A model generated the notes under the pieces. It did not search any database. It was not told the DNA's origin and saw only the letters and a list, made by a program, of their open reading frames with translations. DNA of 38,054 nt from Candidatus Coproplasma excrementavium (GTDB lineage Bacteria; Bacillota; Clostridia; Christensenellales; Borkfalkiaceae), in the NCBI GenBank assembly GCA_018715195.1, contig DVMA01000091.1:1-38054 (forward strand). The letters are read 5' to 3'. Position 1 is the first letter of the stretch; each line of letters begins with the position of its first letter. The position numbers and the translations under genes are program-made. Below are positions 1 to 6,932 of this stretch, one piece after another.

Positions 1-122
1 ATGCCAAAACATAGCAAAAAGCCCGGATTATCGGATAAAAGAGCGGTCAAAACGCTGATTTTTCGATAATTCGGCCTGTTAAACAGCAATAACAAACGAA
101 AGAAAACAAACAAAAAATAAAA
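1..122. mobile_element. Distal end of an integrated element lying left of the window (inferred)
   Basis: AT-rich, no credible gene. It occupies the place where the 5' half of tRNA-Ser should be. It holds an 11-bp inverted repeat with one mismatch (23-33 against 64-74) enclosing a smaller AGCG/CGCT hairpin (43-46/54-57), compatible with an integrase arm site or a terminator. The element is inferred only from the broken tRNA; nothing here identifies it. Confidence 0.4.
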
Positions 123-178
<56 letters not shown>

Positions 179-182
179 AAGC

Positions 183-221
183 AGAATGCGCCAAAAACCG
201 TAAAGGTTTTTGGCGCATTCT
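183..221 (+). terminator. Terminator of the tRNA-Ser locus
   Basis: A perfect 17-bp stem (183-199 with 205-221) with a GTAAA loop, directly behind the tRNA 3' end. The T-run after it is weak, so termination may rely on the very stable stem. Confidence 0.7.
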
Positions 222-357
222 TCATTTGTAAACGTGTAAGCGGACGTTTGTTTATAATCAGCTCGCTTTACAGACAATATGTGCAGTATTACGAATATTA
301 CTGTATTACAGAAAACTGCGCACGGCTTTAAGCCGTGCGCAGTTTTTACTTTACAGA

Positions 358-1800
358 TTATTTTTTGTCTTTGACGTCGGGTTTTTCGGGCGCAGCTTGC
401 TCGGCAGGTTTTGCTTCAGCAGCGTCTTTTTTCGCTTTTTCCTCTTCCTTAACAGGGGAAACTATTTTGGGAAGGGAGAGCCCCGCCATATTGTAAATTT
501 CTTCGAGCGGAGGGAGCGACTTCAAAAGTCCCGATAAAAAGTTTGCGGTGGAAGTCTTTCCGTCTGTGCCCTGGCCGCCGTCCCAAACGGTAACCTTGTC
601 TATCTTCACGCCGGAAATTGCCTTGACCTGTTCGGCTACGATGGTTTCCAGTTTGTCGGCTATGAGCAGGCGCACCGCGTCGGGCGCAGTTCCCGCGCTC
701 TTTACAAGCGCGTCCATACCTTCGGCCTGCTTGGTAAGCTTTTCGCGTACGCCGCGCGCCTCCGCGTCCATCTTGCAGAATATTGCGTCGGCCTCGCCCT
801 TTGCCTTTCTTCTGGTCTGTTCGGCTACCGCCTCGGCCTCTATTTCAAGCTTTCTCTTCTCAATGTCTGCGGCGACGATTATGTCGGCTTCCTTGGTAGC
901 TTTTTCCCTTGCGGCACGAGCAACTTCCGCCGACTGCTCGGCGCTGTAACTCTCTTCCAACGCCTTTGCCGCCTGAACTTTTTCTGCGGCAACGGCAAGT
1001 TTGAGCGCTTCGGCCTCCTTTTCGCGCAGCACTGCCTGCGAACGCGCTATTTCAGCCTTGGCCTTGTTTTCGCCGTCTATTGCGGTCGATTCTGCCTCGG
1101 CTACGCGGATACGCTCTTCCATTTTGGCGTTGGCCTGGCCTATCGCACCCTTTTTATCCTCTTCGGCAACGGATACGCGCGCATCGTTTATGGCCTTTGC
1201 CGCAGCCTCTTTGCCGAGCGCGGTTATGTAGCCCGATTCGTCGGTGATGTCCGTTACGTTTACGTTTATGAGTCGCAGACCGACTTTTTTAAGCTCGCCT
1301 TCAACGTTTCTTGAAATGGCCTCGAGGAACTTATCTCTGTCGGAGTTTATTTCCTCTATGTTCATGGTGGCTATCACAAGCCTGAGCTGACCGAAAATTA
1401 TGTCGCGCGCAAGGTCGCTTATTTCGGACATTTTCAGCATTCCCAACCTTTCGGCGGCGTTCTGCATAACGCCCGCATCCGTGGATATGCCCACGGTAAA
1501 GATGGAGGGAACGTCTATGCGGATGTTCTGTTTGGACAGAGCATTTTTAAGGTCTACCGAAATGGAAAGGGGAGTGAGGTCCATAAAGGTGTACTTCTGG
1601 AGGAACGGCCATACGAATGCCGCACCGCCGTGCAGACACTTTGCCGAATGGTAAGTTCCGTCCGAAGAGGACTTCAGTTTACCGTAAATAATCATAATCT
1701 TATCGGGCGGGCAGGTCTTATAGCGCACCGCAACGGTAAGCACGATCATGAACAGTAAAAGCACCACTACAACTACAATTGCTATAATAGCTTCTGTCAT
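358..1800 (-). CDS. floT: Flotillin family SPFH-domain protein (FloT/YuaG-like)
   Basis: A 480-aa membrane scaffold protein that in Bacillota organises functional membrane microdomains. One N-terminal membrane segment (about residues 4-26) is followed by an SPFH/band-7 domain (about 30-200). A long Ala/Glu/Lys-rich coiled-coil flotillin domain follows (about 200-380), then a charged Lys/Ala/Glu/Pro tail. Length is close to B. subtilis YuaG. The start ATG follows AGGAGAA. It lies 33 bp behind an NfeD gene on the same strand, the classical yuaF-yuaG arrangement, and both are served by the promoter at 2447-2476. The region contains several long antisense open frames that are compositional shadows. 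Confidence 0.9.
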   Translation of the reverse strand: MTEAIIAIVVVVVLLLFMIVLTVAVRYKTCPPDKIMIIYGKLKSSSDGTYHSAKCLHGGAAFVWPFLQKYTFMDLTPLSISVDLKNALSKQNIRIDVPSIFTVGISTDAGVMQNAAERLGMLKMSEISDLARDIIFGQLRLVIATMNIEEINSDRDKFLEAISRNVEGELKKVGLRLINVNVTDITDESGYITALGKEAAAKAINDARVSVAEEDKKGAIGQANAKMEERIRVAEAESTAIDGENKAKAEIARSQAVLREKEAEALKLAVAAEKVQAAKALEESYSAEQSAEVARAAREKATKEADIIVAADIEKRKLEIEAEAVAEQTRRKAKGEADAIFCKMDAEARGVREKLTKQAEGMDALVKSAGTAPDAVRLLIADKLETIVAEQVKAISGVKIDKVTVWDGGQGTDGKTSTANFLSGLLKSLPPLEEIYNMAGLSLPKIVSPVKEEEKAKKDAAEAKPAEQAAPEKPDVKDKK

Positions 1801-1833
1801 ATCATTTTCTCCTGCTATATTTAATTTAAGTGG

Positions 1834-2412
1834 TCATACTTTTTTTACGACCGCAAAATCATCGCTGTAGTCCACAATCTCGACGGTACTGTCCACGGGT
1901 ATGCGCTCGCCTTCGTCCGTCATTGCGTCGATTTCCATAAAACTGCCCTGGGCGGTGAGCGTGATTTTACCCCTGCCCGAACGCTTTTCCGGTATGCTTA
2001 CGTACACGGTGGCAACTGTGCCGATGAGGTTCTTTTTTACTATGTTGCCCGAACACTGCAACTTTGCAATTCCGCGCATTGCAAATCCTACGCCGAGCAG
2101 CGCAACCGTGCCCGTGGCTATGGCAATCAGAATGGGCGCCCATATGTTGCTGCCAAGCGCGGTCTGCGCGGCAAAACCGCACCATCCGCCAAGCGCAAAA
2201 AACGCCGTAAGTCCTTTTATGGTGAAAAATGAAAGTCCGCCGTCGGTATCGTCTATGGTGTCGGGCCCGCTGAGGCCGCCGTCCATGTCTATGTCGCCGC
2301 CGCCGAGCGAAAACAGCATTATAATTATCTGTATTACGAGAAAAATGCTGGCAACCATTGCGATTATAAAGTAAATTTTTTCCGCGGTGGCCAGTTCAAG
2401 GAACCAGTCCAT
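1834..2412 (-). CDS. NfeD-like membrane protein with C-terminal OB fold (YuaF-like)
   Basis: A 192-aa partner of flotillin. It has a hydrophobic segment at about 12-36, a Gly/Asp-rich linker (about 38-60), two further membrane segments (about 66-110) and a C-terminal beta-rich NfeD/OB-fold domain (about 120-192). NfeD proteins almost always sit next to SPFH genes and are thought to support microdomain assembly. A longer in-frame start at 2442 lies at the predicted transcription start, so it cannot be used. ATG at 2412 follows a good GGAGG (2417-2421) and is preferred. The lack of an N-terminal serine protease domain places it with the short NfeD1b/YuaF class. Confidence 0.85.
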   Translation of the reverse strand: MDWFLELATAEKIYFIIAMVASIFLVIQIIIMLFSLGGGDIDMDGGLSGPDTIDDTDGGLSFFTIKGLTAFFALGGWCGFAAQTALGSNIWAPILIAIATGTVALLGVGFAMRGIAKLQCSGNIVKKNLIGTVATVYVSIPEKRSGRGKITLTAQGSFMEIDAMTDEGERIPVDSTVEIVDYSDDFAVVKKV

Positions 2413-2446
2413 ATATTCCTCCGTGTATATTTTTGTATACATATAG

Positions 2447-2476
2447 AGTATAACATGAGAAATATGATTATGTCAA
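2447..2476 (-). promoter_or_regulatory. Sigma-A type promoter of nfeD-floT
   Basis: Read on the - strand: TTGACA (2471-2476), 18-nt spacer, TATACT (2447-2452). The start of transcription falls near 2440. Confidence 0.7.
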
Positions 2477-2512
2477 CAGCGTGATATGCTTTTTAAATGC
2501 TTCAAAAAGAGG

Positions 2513-2555
2513 ATACTGCAGGAGGGGCGCCTTTGCGGCGCCCCTCCTGCAGTAT
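2513..2555 (-). terminator. Terminator behind the WYL regulator
   Basis: A perfect 19-bp stem (2513-2531 with 2537-2555) and 5-nt loop. On the - strand it is followed by CCTCTTTTTG. It lies 7 bp beyond the stop codon of the WYL gene. Confidence 0.8.
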
Positions 2556-2561
2556 AAAAAT

Positions 2562-3482
2562 TCATACGGTGTCAATAATCTTTCTGGCAGCTTCAATCAC
2601 CTTTTCGCGCAGAGGAGCGGGGGAGAGTACCCTTACCCCGCCGCCGAAACCGAGTATCTTGCTTATGAGTCCGTCGTCATCGGGCGCGGAAATTTCGGCG
2701 ATGAATTTGTTGCCGCGCGGCTCAATGTTGTCTATGCCCAGCCATTCCTCCACATCGGGCAGCTTTTCTCTGTCGATTTCCAGCTTGAGTTCCACCAGCT
2801 CGTCCGAGCGGTAGCGGAAGTTGAGCGGTATGTCTTCGCGCGTTATCTTTTTCTTTTCAAACGTCTTGCCCGTAAAACGCGCGCTCTTTATTCTGCCTAT
2901 CTTGAATGTGCGCCAGTCCTGCTTGGTGTGGCAGAAGGCGTATACATACCACACGTTCTGCTTGAATATGAGAACGTGTGGGTCAATTATTCTGCGGCTG
3001 TGCTCGCCCGAGCGGGAGATGTAGTCTATGTCCAGGCAGAGGCTCTCTTCAACGGCGCGCTCGCATACGCGCATCTTGTCCGAAAAATTTTTGGTGTCGC
3101 CCCACGTGCCGCCGTCAACTATTATGCTGCCGCTCACCGAACGGTCGTCGTTTTCCGTTTTAATCTGCTGCCTCAGTTTTTCAAGCGCGGTTTCGGTGGC
3201 GTCGTCCGATACCTGCGACTCCATTGCCGTCAGTGCGTTTATTACCGCCGTGTACTCGTTCTTTGTAAAGTATCCCGAGGGCAGCCTGTACGTGTCGGCA
3301 ATGGTTATGCCGCCGTAACGTCCGCGCACCACGTCCACGGGCACGCCCGCAACGGCCAGCTCCTCTATGTAGCGGTACACCGTGCGCACGGATATGTCGT
3401 AGCGGGAGGCAATGTCGCCCGCCGTCACCTTTCTGCGCGCAAGCAGCATAAGCAGCATCTTCACCATAATCTGATATTTCAA
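2562..3482 (-). CDS. YafY/WYL-domain transcriptional regulator
   Basis: 306 aa. An N-terminal winged HTH of the HTH_11/DeoR type (about residues 8-60, containing SVRTVYRYIEELAVAG) is followed by a WYL ligand-sensing domain (about 145-225, with VWYVYAFCH and FKIGRI) and a C-terminal WCX extension (about 235-300). Such proteins bind DNA and respond to nucleic acid or nucleotide ligands; many control DNA-damage or defence genes. The start is TTG at 3482, chosen because GAGGTGA sits at ideal distance. It is divergent from the small gene at 3678, with overlapping promoters and a TGACA-N5-TGTCA inverted repeat that suggests autoregulation. Target genes cannot be deduced. Confidence 0.85.
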   Translation of the reverse strand: MKYQIMVKMLLMLLARRKVTAGDIASRYDISVRTVYRYIEELAVAGVPVDVVRGRYGGITIADTYRLPSGYFTKNEYTAVINALTAMESQVSDDATETALEKLRQQIKTENDDRSVSGSIIVDGGTWGDTKNFSDKMRVCERAVEESLCLDIDYISRSGEHSRRIIDPHVLIFKQNVWYVYAFCHTKQDWRTFKIGRIKSARFTGKTFEKKKITREDIPLNFRYRSDELVELKLEIDREKLPDVEEWLGIDNIEPRGNKFIAEISAPDDDGLISKILGFGGGVRVLSPAPLREKVIEAARKIIDTV

Positions 3483-3600
3483 AATTTCACCTCACAGGTC
3501 ATAAAACATGTCCGCCCGCAGTATACATATTCCGTCAGAACAAGGCACGGCTTTCCGCCCGCTTTTTCAGACGCGGACAAAAATTTAAATTTCTGAAATT

Positions 3601-3636
3601 ATTTTATCATATATGACAATATGTGTCAAGTATAAT
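3601..3636. promoter_or_regulatory. Divergent promoter region with candidate operator
   Basis: On the - strand, TTGACA (3624-3629), 17 nt, TAAAAT (3601-3606) would drive the WYL gene. On the + strand, TATAAT (3631-3636) has only a weak -35. A perfect inverted repeat TGACA-ATATG-TGTCA (3614-3628) overlaps the WYL -35 and lies just upstream of the + strand -10, a good place for one repressor to act on both genes. Confidence 0.6.
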
Positions 3637-3677
3637 ATTTATAATGTGCAGTGTAAGATACAGAGAGGTGAACAGAT

Positions 3678-3920
3678 ATGACGTTTTTCAGATATGTTGA
3701 CAGACAGAAACAGCGCATAAGGGACAGGCACGCGGGCGAAGAGATTGTAACCCTCGGCGGCGAAAACCTGGTGAGGGGAGGAGATTTTTTCGGCGGGGCG
3801 GAGTGCGCCGAGCGAGCCGAGAAGGAGATAGAGCGTCTGTTTTCCAAGCTGGACGGCATGCGCGGACTCAACAAAAATGAGCGCGCAAGGTTTGCCCGCA
3901 GAACGGCAGACGCGGTTTAA
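3678..3920 (+). CDS. Small charged protein of unknown function
   Basis: 80 aa, strongly charged and predicted mostly helical, no membrane segment or signal peptide. The start follows AGAGAGGTGA at good spacing and a TATAAT box, and the gene is closed by the strong hairpin at 3968-3998, so it is likely real. No family is recognised. It is divergent from the WYL regulator and shares its operator region, so it may be that regulator's target. A repeat of the dispersed family follows its stop codon. Confidence 0.6.
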   Translation: MTFFRYVDRQKQRIRDRHAGEEIVTLGGENLVRGGDFFGGAECAERAEKEIERLFSKLDGMRGLNKNERARFARRTADAV

Positions 3921-3927
3921 AATGCCG

Positions 3928-3955
3928 TTAGTTGCGGCATATATACGCGTCAATT
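3928..3955 (+). repeat. Dispersed palindromic-core repeat, copy 1
   Basis: TTAGTTGCGGCATATATACG followed by CGTCAATT. It lies between the stop of the small gene and its terminator. The family consensus is approximately TTATTTGCGGCATATRTGCC then GTCCAATT. Confidence 0.55.
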
Positions 3956-3967
3956 GAAAAAAAGCAG

Positions 3968-3998
3968 GGGGCTGTGCGGCTTAAAGCCGCACAGCCCC
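3968..3998 (+). terminator. Terminator between the small gene and the ABC operon
   Basis: A 13-bp GC-rich perfect stem (3968-3980 with 3986-3998), loop TTAAA, followed by TTATATATTT. It lies between converging genes and may act in both directions. Confidence 0.75.
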
Positions 3999-4071
3999 TT
4001 ATATATTTACAGTATTTTGAGATTTGTTGAATCTGAAAATTGCGTTCTTGCCGCTAACTTGGAAAAAAGCT

Positions 4072-4887
4072 TTACTCGCCGCGGCGCTTTACTATAATGC
4101 GTTCGGCCAGGGCGACGGCGGCGTACATTCCGCCCGCCAGCAGGCACAGAATGAACGTGGCGGCCATTACAAGGTCCAGGCGGAACACCTGCCCGCCGTA
4201 TACAATCAGATACCCCAGTCCCGCGCGCGAGACTATGTATTCGCCCATGATAGAACCTATCCAGGCCAGCCCCACGGCCACTTTTAGCGTATTCATGAAG
4301 GCGGGGAGGGAGGCGGGAATTACAAGCTTGGTAAGCATTGCCACGCGCCCCGCGCCCATCGAGCGCATAAGCGTCTGTCTTGTTTTGTCGACCGAAATGA
4401 ACCCTGCCAGCATATTCATAATGCATACTATTATGCTGACGAGCACGGTCATGAAGATAATCGCCGTATATCCCGTGCCCATCCAGATGATAATCAGCGG
4501 GCCGAGCGCAATTTTGGGCAGTGCGTTAAGCACCACCACGTACGGTTCAAACACTCTGCGCACGCTGTCGTTCATCCACAGCAGTACGGCAATCAGGTAG
4601 CCTGCCGCAACGGCTATTACAAAGCCTGTTATCGTCTCCATAAGCGTTATGCCTATGTGGTAAAACAGCGTGCCCGCCGCGGCTAAATCGGCAATGGTGC
4701 GCGCCACGCGCGAGGGCGAGCTGGTTATGAACGGGTCGAACACGCCCGTATCGGCGAACAGTTCCCACAGCCCTATCAGCGCCACAAGTATGGCGGCGCG
4801 CACAAGGTGCACGGCAATTTTCTTTCGTTTTATGCCCTTAAGGTACAGCGCGTGCTGCGCCGAATATGTCTTGTTTTTGTGCTTCAT
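4072..4887 (-). CDS. ABC importer permease, NitT/TauT family
   Basis: 271-aa inner-membrane subunit with about six hydrophobic segments. The EAA-type cytoplasmic loop for ATPase contact lies at about 175-210 (MRSMGAGRVAMLTKLVIPAS). It belongs to the SsuC/TauC/ThiX group of permeases. It is the last gene of a three-gene operon, 86 bp after the ATPase gene, and the gap holds one dispersed repeat. No clear ribosome binding site precedes the ATG. The substrate cannot be told from the permease. Confidence 0.85.
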   Translation of the reverse strand: MKHKNKTYSAQHALYLKGIKRKKIAVHLVRAAILVALIGLWELFADTGVFDPFITSSPSRVARTIADLAAAGTLFYHIGITLMETITGFVIAVAAGYLIAVLLWMNDSVRRVFEPYVVVLNALPKIALGPLIIIWMGTGYTAIIFMTVLVSIIVCIMNMLAGFISVDKTRQTLMRSMGAGRVAMLTKLVIPASLPAFMNTLKVAVGLAWIGSIMGEYIVSRAGLGYLIVYGGQVFRLDLVMAATFILCLLAGGMYAAVALAERIIVKRRGE

Positions 4888-4939
4888 AATGGTGCTTTGC
4901 GGCCGCAGCCGCTTAATTTTTTAAGTAATATTTTTTACG

Positions 4940-4967
4940 TTGGTTGCGGCATATTGCCGCACGAATT
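4940..4967 (+). repeat. Dispersed palindromic-core repeat, copy 2
   Basis: The core TGCGGCATATTGCCGCA (4945-4961) is a near-perfect palindrome followed by CGAATTG. It sits inside the ABC operon, between ATPase and permease genes. Confidence 0.5.
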
Positions 4968-4973
4968 GATAAT

Positions 4974-5702
4974 TCAGATGCCCAGTTCCTTTCTCAGCGT
5001 TTCGAACAGAGCGGCAAACTGCGGGTTTTCCCTGCGCTTTTTGGGACTGCCTTCGCCGAACGTTACTTCGTGTTCGGCAACCACGGTGGCGGGACGGGAG
5101 GAGAGCACTATCACCTTGTCGGACAGCGCAATCGCCTCCGATATGTCGTGCGTGACCAGCAGCGCCGTCTTTTTTTCGCTCTTTATTATGTCGTGCACGT
5201 CGTCGCATACGGCAAGGCGGGTCTGATAGTCCAGCGCGGAAAACGGTTCGTCTAACAGCAGAGTCTGCGGCTGCGCCGCAAGCGTGCGTATGAGCGCCAC
5301 TCTCTGCCTCATTCCGCCCGAAAGCTGGCTCGGCGTCTTTTTCAGGAAGTCGCCCAGTCCGTACTTCACCGCAAGAGCAACGGCGTTTTCGCGCATCTCT
5401 TTGGTGTTCTTTTTCTTGACCTCCAGCGGCAGAAAAATGTTCTGTTCCACCGTGCGCCAGGGGAAGAGGGCGTCCGTCTGCAACATATACCCGAACTGTC
5501 CGCCGCCGCGCTCAACCTTTCCGCCGCCCGGGGCGATAAGTCCCGCCGCAAGCGAAAGTATGGTGCTCTTGCCGCAGCCCGAAGGGCCTATAACGGACAC
5601 AAACTGACCCTCTTCTATGCAGAAACTTAAATTTTCTACCGCCTTGGTCTCCCCCGCGGGGGTGTGGTAGGCGTAACTTACGCCGCTGAATTTAAGACTC
5701 AT
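4974..5702 (-). CDS. ABC importer ATPase, NitT/TauT family
   Basis: 242-aa ATP-binding subunit. Walker A GPSGCGKST is at 39-47, the Q-loop near 75 (MLQTD), signature LSGGMRQR at 127-134, Walker B TLLLDEP at 147-153 and the H-loop LVTHD at 182-186. It is of the SsuB/TauB/ThiZ type by length and order. The start ATG overlaps the end of the substrate-binding protein gene by 11 bp, indicating translational coupling. It powers import through the permease at 4072-4887. Confidence 0.92.
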   Translation of the reverse strand: MSLKFSGVSYAYHTPAGETKAVENLSFCIEEGQFVSVIGPSGCGKSTILSLAAGLIAPGGGKVERGGGQFGYMLQTDALFPWRTVEQNIFLPLEVKKKNTKEMRENAVALAVKYGLGDFLKKTPSQLSGGMRQRVALIRTLAAQPQTLLLDEPFSALDYQTRLAVCDDVHDIIKSEKKTALLVTHDISEAIALSDKVIVLSSRPATVVAEHEVTFGEGSPKKRRENPQFAALFETLRKELGI

Positions 5703-6687
5703 ACACTTCTTTATAAACCTTGTCGGCCAGGTCGGTCAGAATCAGGTCGTCAAAGTCCACGCGCCGCTCCAGCTCGCCCGAGTTTTCTATTACGTCCTGC
5801 AATCTGTCGAACGCGCTCTCCTTCATGGCCATATTGTCTACCCACGCGTCGATGTCCTTGTAGGCCTGCACGGAGTTCGCAATGCTGCTTTCGGGCGTGC
5901 CGTCAAAGTAGGGCGCAAGGTACTTGGCAATGGTCGCCGCGTCCGTCTCCGTCACGTACTTTATCGCCCTCGTCACGGCGCGCAGCAGACCCTCTATCTT
6001 TTCGGGGTTTTTGTCAATATAGCTCTGCTTTGCCGTAAAACAGGTGTAGGGTATCTCGCCCGACTGCTGTCCCACGGAGGCCACTATGTATCCCTTGCCC
6101 TCGGCCTCGTAATCGCTGGCCGTCGGCTCGAACATCGTGCAGAAGTCGGCTATGCCGCTCTCGAACGCCGCCGTCATATAGTTGAAGTCCACGTCGTAGT
6201 TGAGCGAAGCGTTCACGCCCAGTTCGTCTATCACGTATTCAAAGGTCATTGCGGGTACGCCGCCCTTGCGGCCCGCCAGAATCTGCTTGCCGTCAAGCAT
6301 GCTCCAGTCAAAGTCTTCAATATCCTCCCTCGCGACAAGGAAACTGCCGTCGCGTTTTGTCAGCTGGCCGAATACTTTGGGACTGTCGGACGAGCCGCCT
6401 ATCTCCACGTACAGCGCGGCCTCGGGTCCGCAGAAACCTACGTCGGCAGAGCCCGAAAGTACGGCGGCCATCGTGTTGTCTGCGCCGCCGCCGTTGGTGA
6501 ATTCCACCTCAAAGCCTTCGTCTTCATAGTAGCCGAGCGCCTCGGCAAGGTACATGGGTGCGTAGAATACGGAGTGCGTTACCTCGTTTATTCTGACAAG
6601 GTCGCCGCCATCCTTGCACCCAGCAAGCGAAAGGGGTAATGCGGCCGCGCAGACGGCCGCGGCTATGCTCAGAATGAGTTTTTTCAT
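5692..6687 (-). CDS. ABC importer substrate-binding lipoprotein, NMT1/THI5-like
   Basis: 331 aa. A lipoprotein signal (residues 1-23) ends in the lipobox LAGC, so it should be tethered to the outer face of the membrane. The body is an NMT1/SsuA-like periplasmic-binding fold: RINEVTHSVFYAPMYLAEAL near the N-terminus and a GGGADNTMAAVLSGSADVGF segment typical of the family. First gene of the operon. Candidate substrates are a pyrimidine thiamine precursor, sulfonate or taurine-like compound. I see no TPP riboswitch upstream, which weakens the thiamine option. SD AAAGGAG stands 13 nt before ATG. Confidence 0.85.
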   Translation of the reverse strand: MKKLILSIAAAVCAAALPLSLAGCKDGGDLVRINEVTHSVFYAPMYLAEALGYYEDEGFEVEFTNGGGADNTMAAVLSGSADVGFCGPEAALYVEIGGSSDSPKVFGQLTKRDGSFLVAREDIEDFDWSMLDGKQILAGRKGGVPAMTFEYVIDELGVNASLNYDVDFNYMTAAFESGIADFCTMFEPTASDYEAEGKGYIVASVGQQSGEIPYTCFTAKQSYIDKNPEKIEGLLRAVTRAIKYVTETDAATIAKYLAPYFDGTPESSIANSVQAYKDIDAWVDNMAMKESAFDRLQDVIENSGELERRVDFDDLILTDLADKVYKEVYES

Positions 6688-6819
6688 ACAGCTTTTATAG
6701 CTCCTTTACTGTCGGAAATTTTTATATGTTACAGTTTATGCCGCCGCCGCCCGCGTTGTTACCCCGCCGCACGGCCGCCTTTCTTTTTTTATATTGCCGC
6801 TTTCCCCTTCGGTTATTGT

Positions 6820-6849
6820 TTGACAACGGGGTGACTTTTGTTTTATAAT
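6820..6849 (+). promoter_or_regulatory. Promoter of valS
   Basis: Consensus TTGACA (6820-6825), 18-nt spacer and TATAAT (6844-6849). The start near 6856 leaves a leader of about 77 nt, too short for a T-box. Confidence 0.8.
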
Positions 6850-6932
6850 CTAGACTGTATAACTACGTAAATAATAACAACTTGCGGCGGCCTTTTGTTC
6901 AGGCTGTTTTGTTTGTTTTAAGAGGTTACTTT

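Noticed and set aside
2481-3596. 371-aa open frame on the + strand.
   Set aside because: Antisense shadow of the WYL regulator, whose motifs are clear.
6688-6819. Possible TPP riboswitch before the NMT1/THI5-like transporter operon.
   Set aside because: No CTGAGA or following conserved thi-box segments are seen on the - strand.
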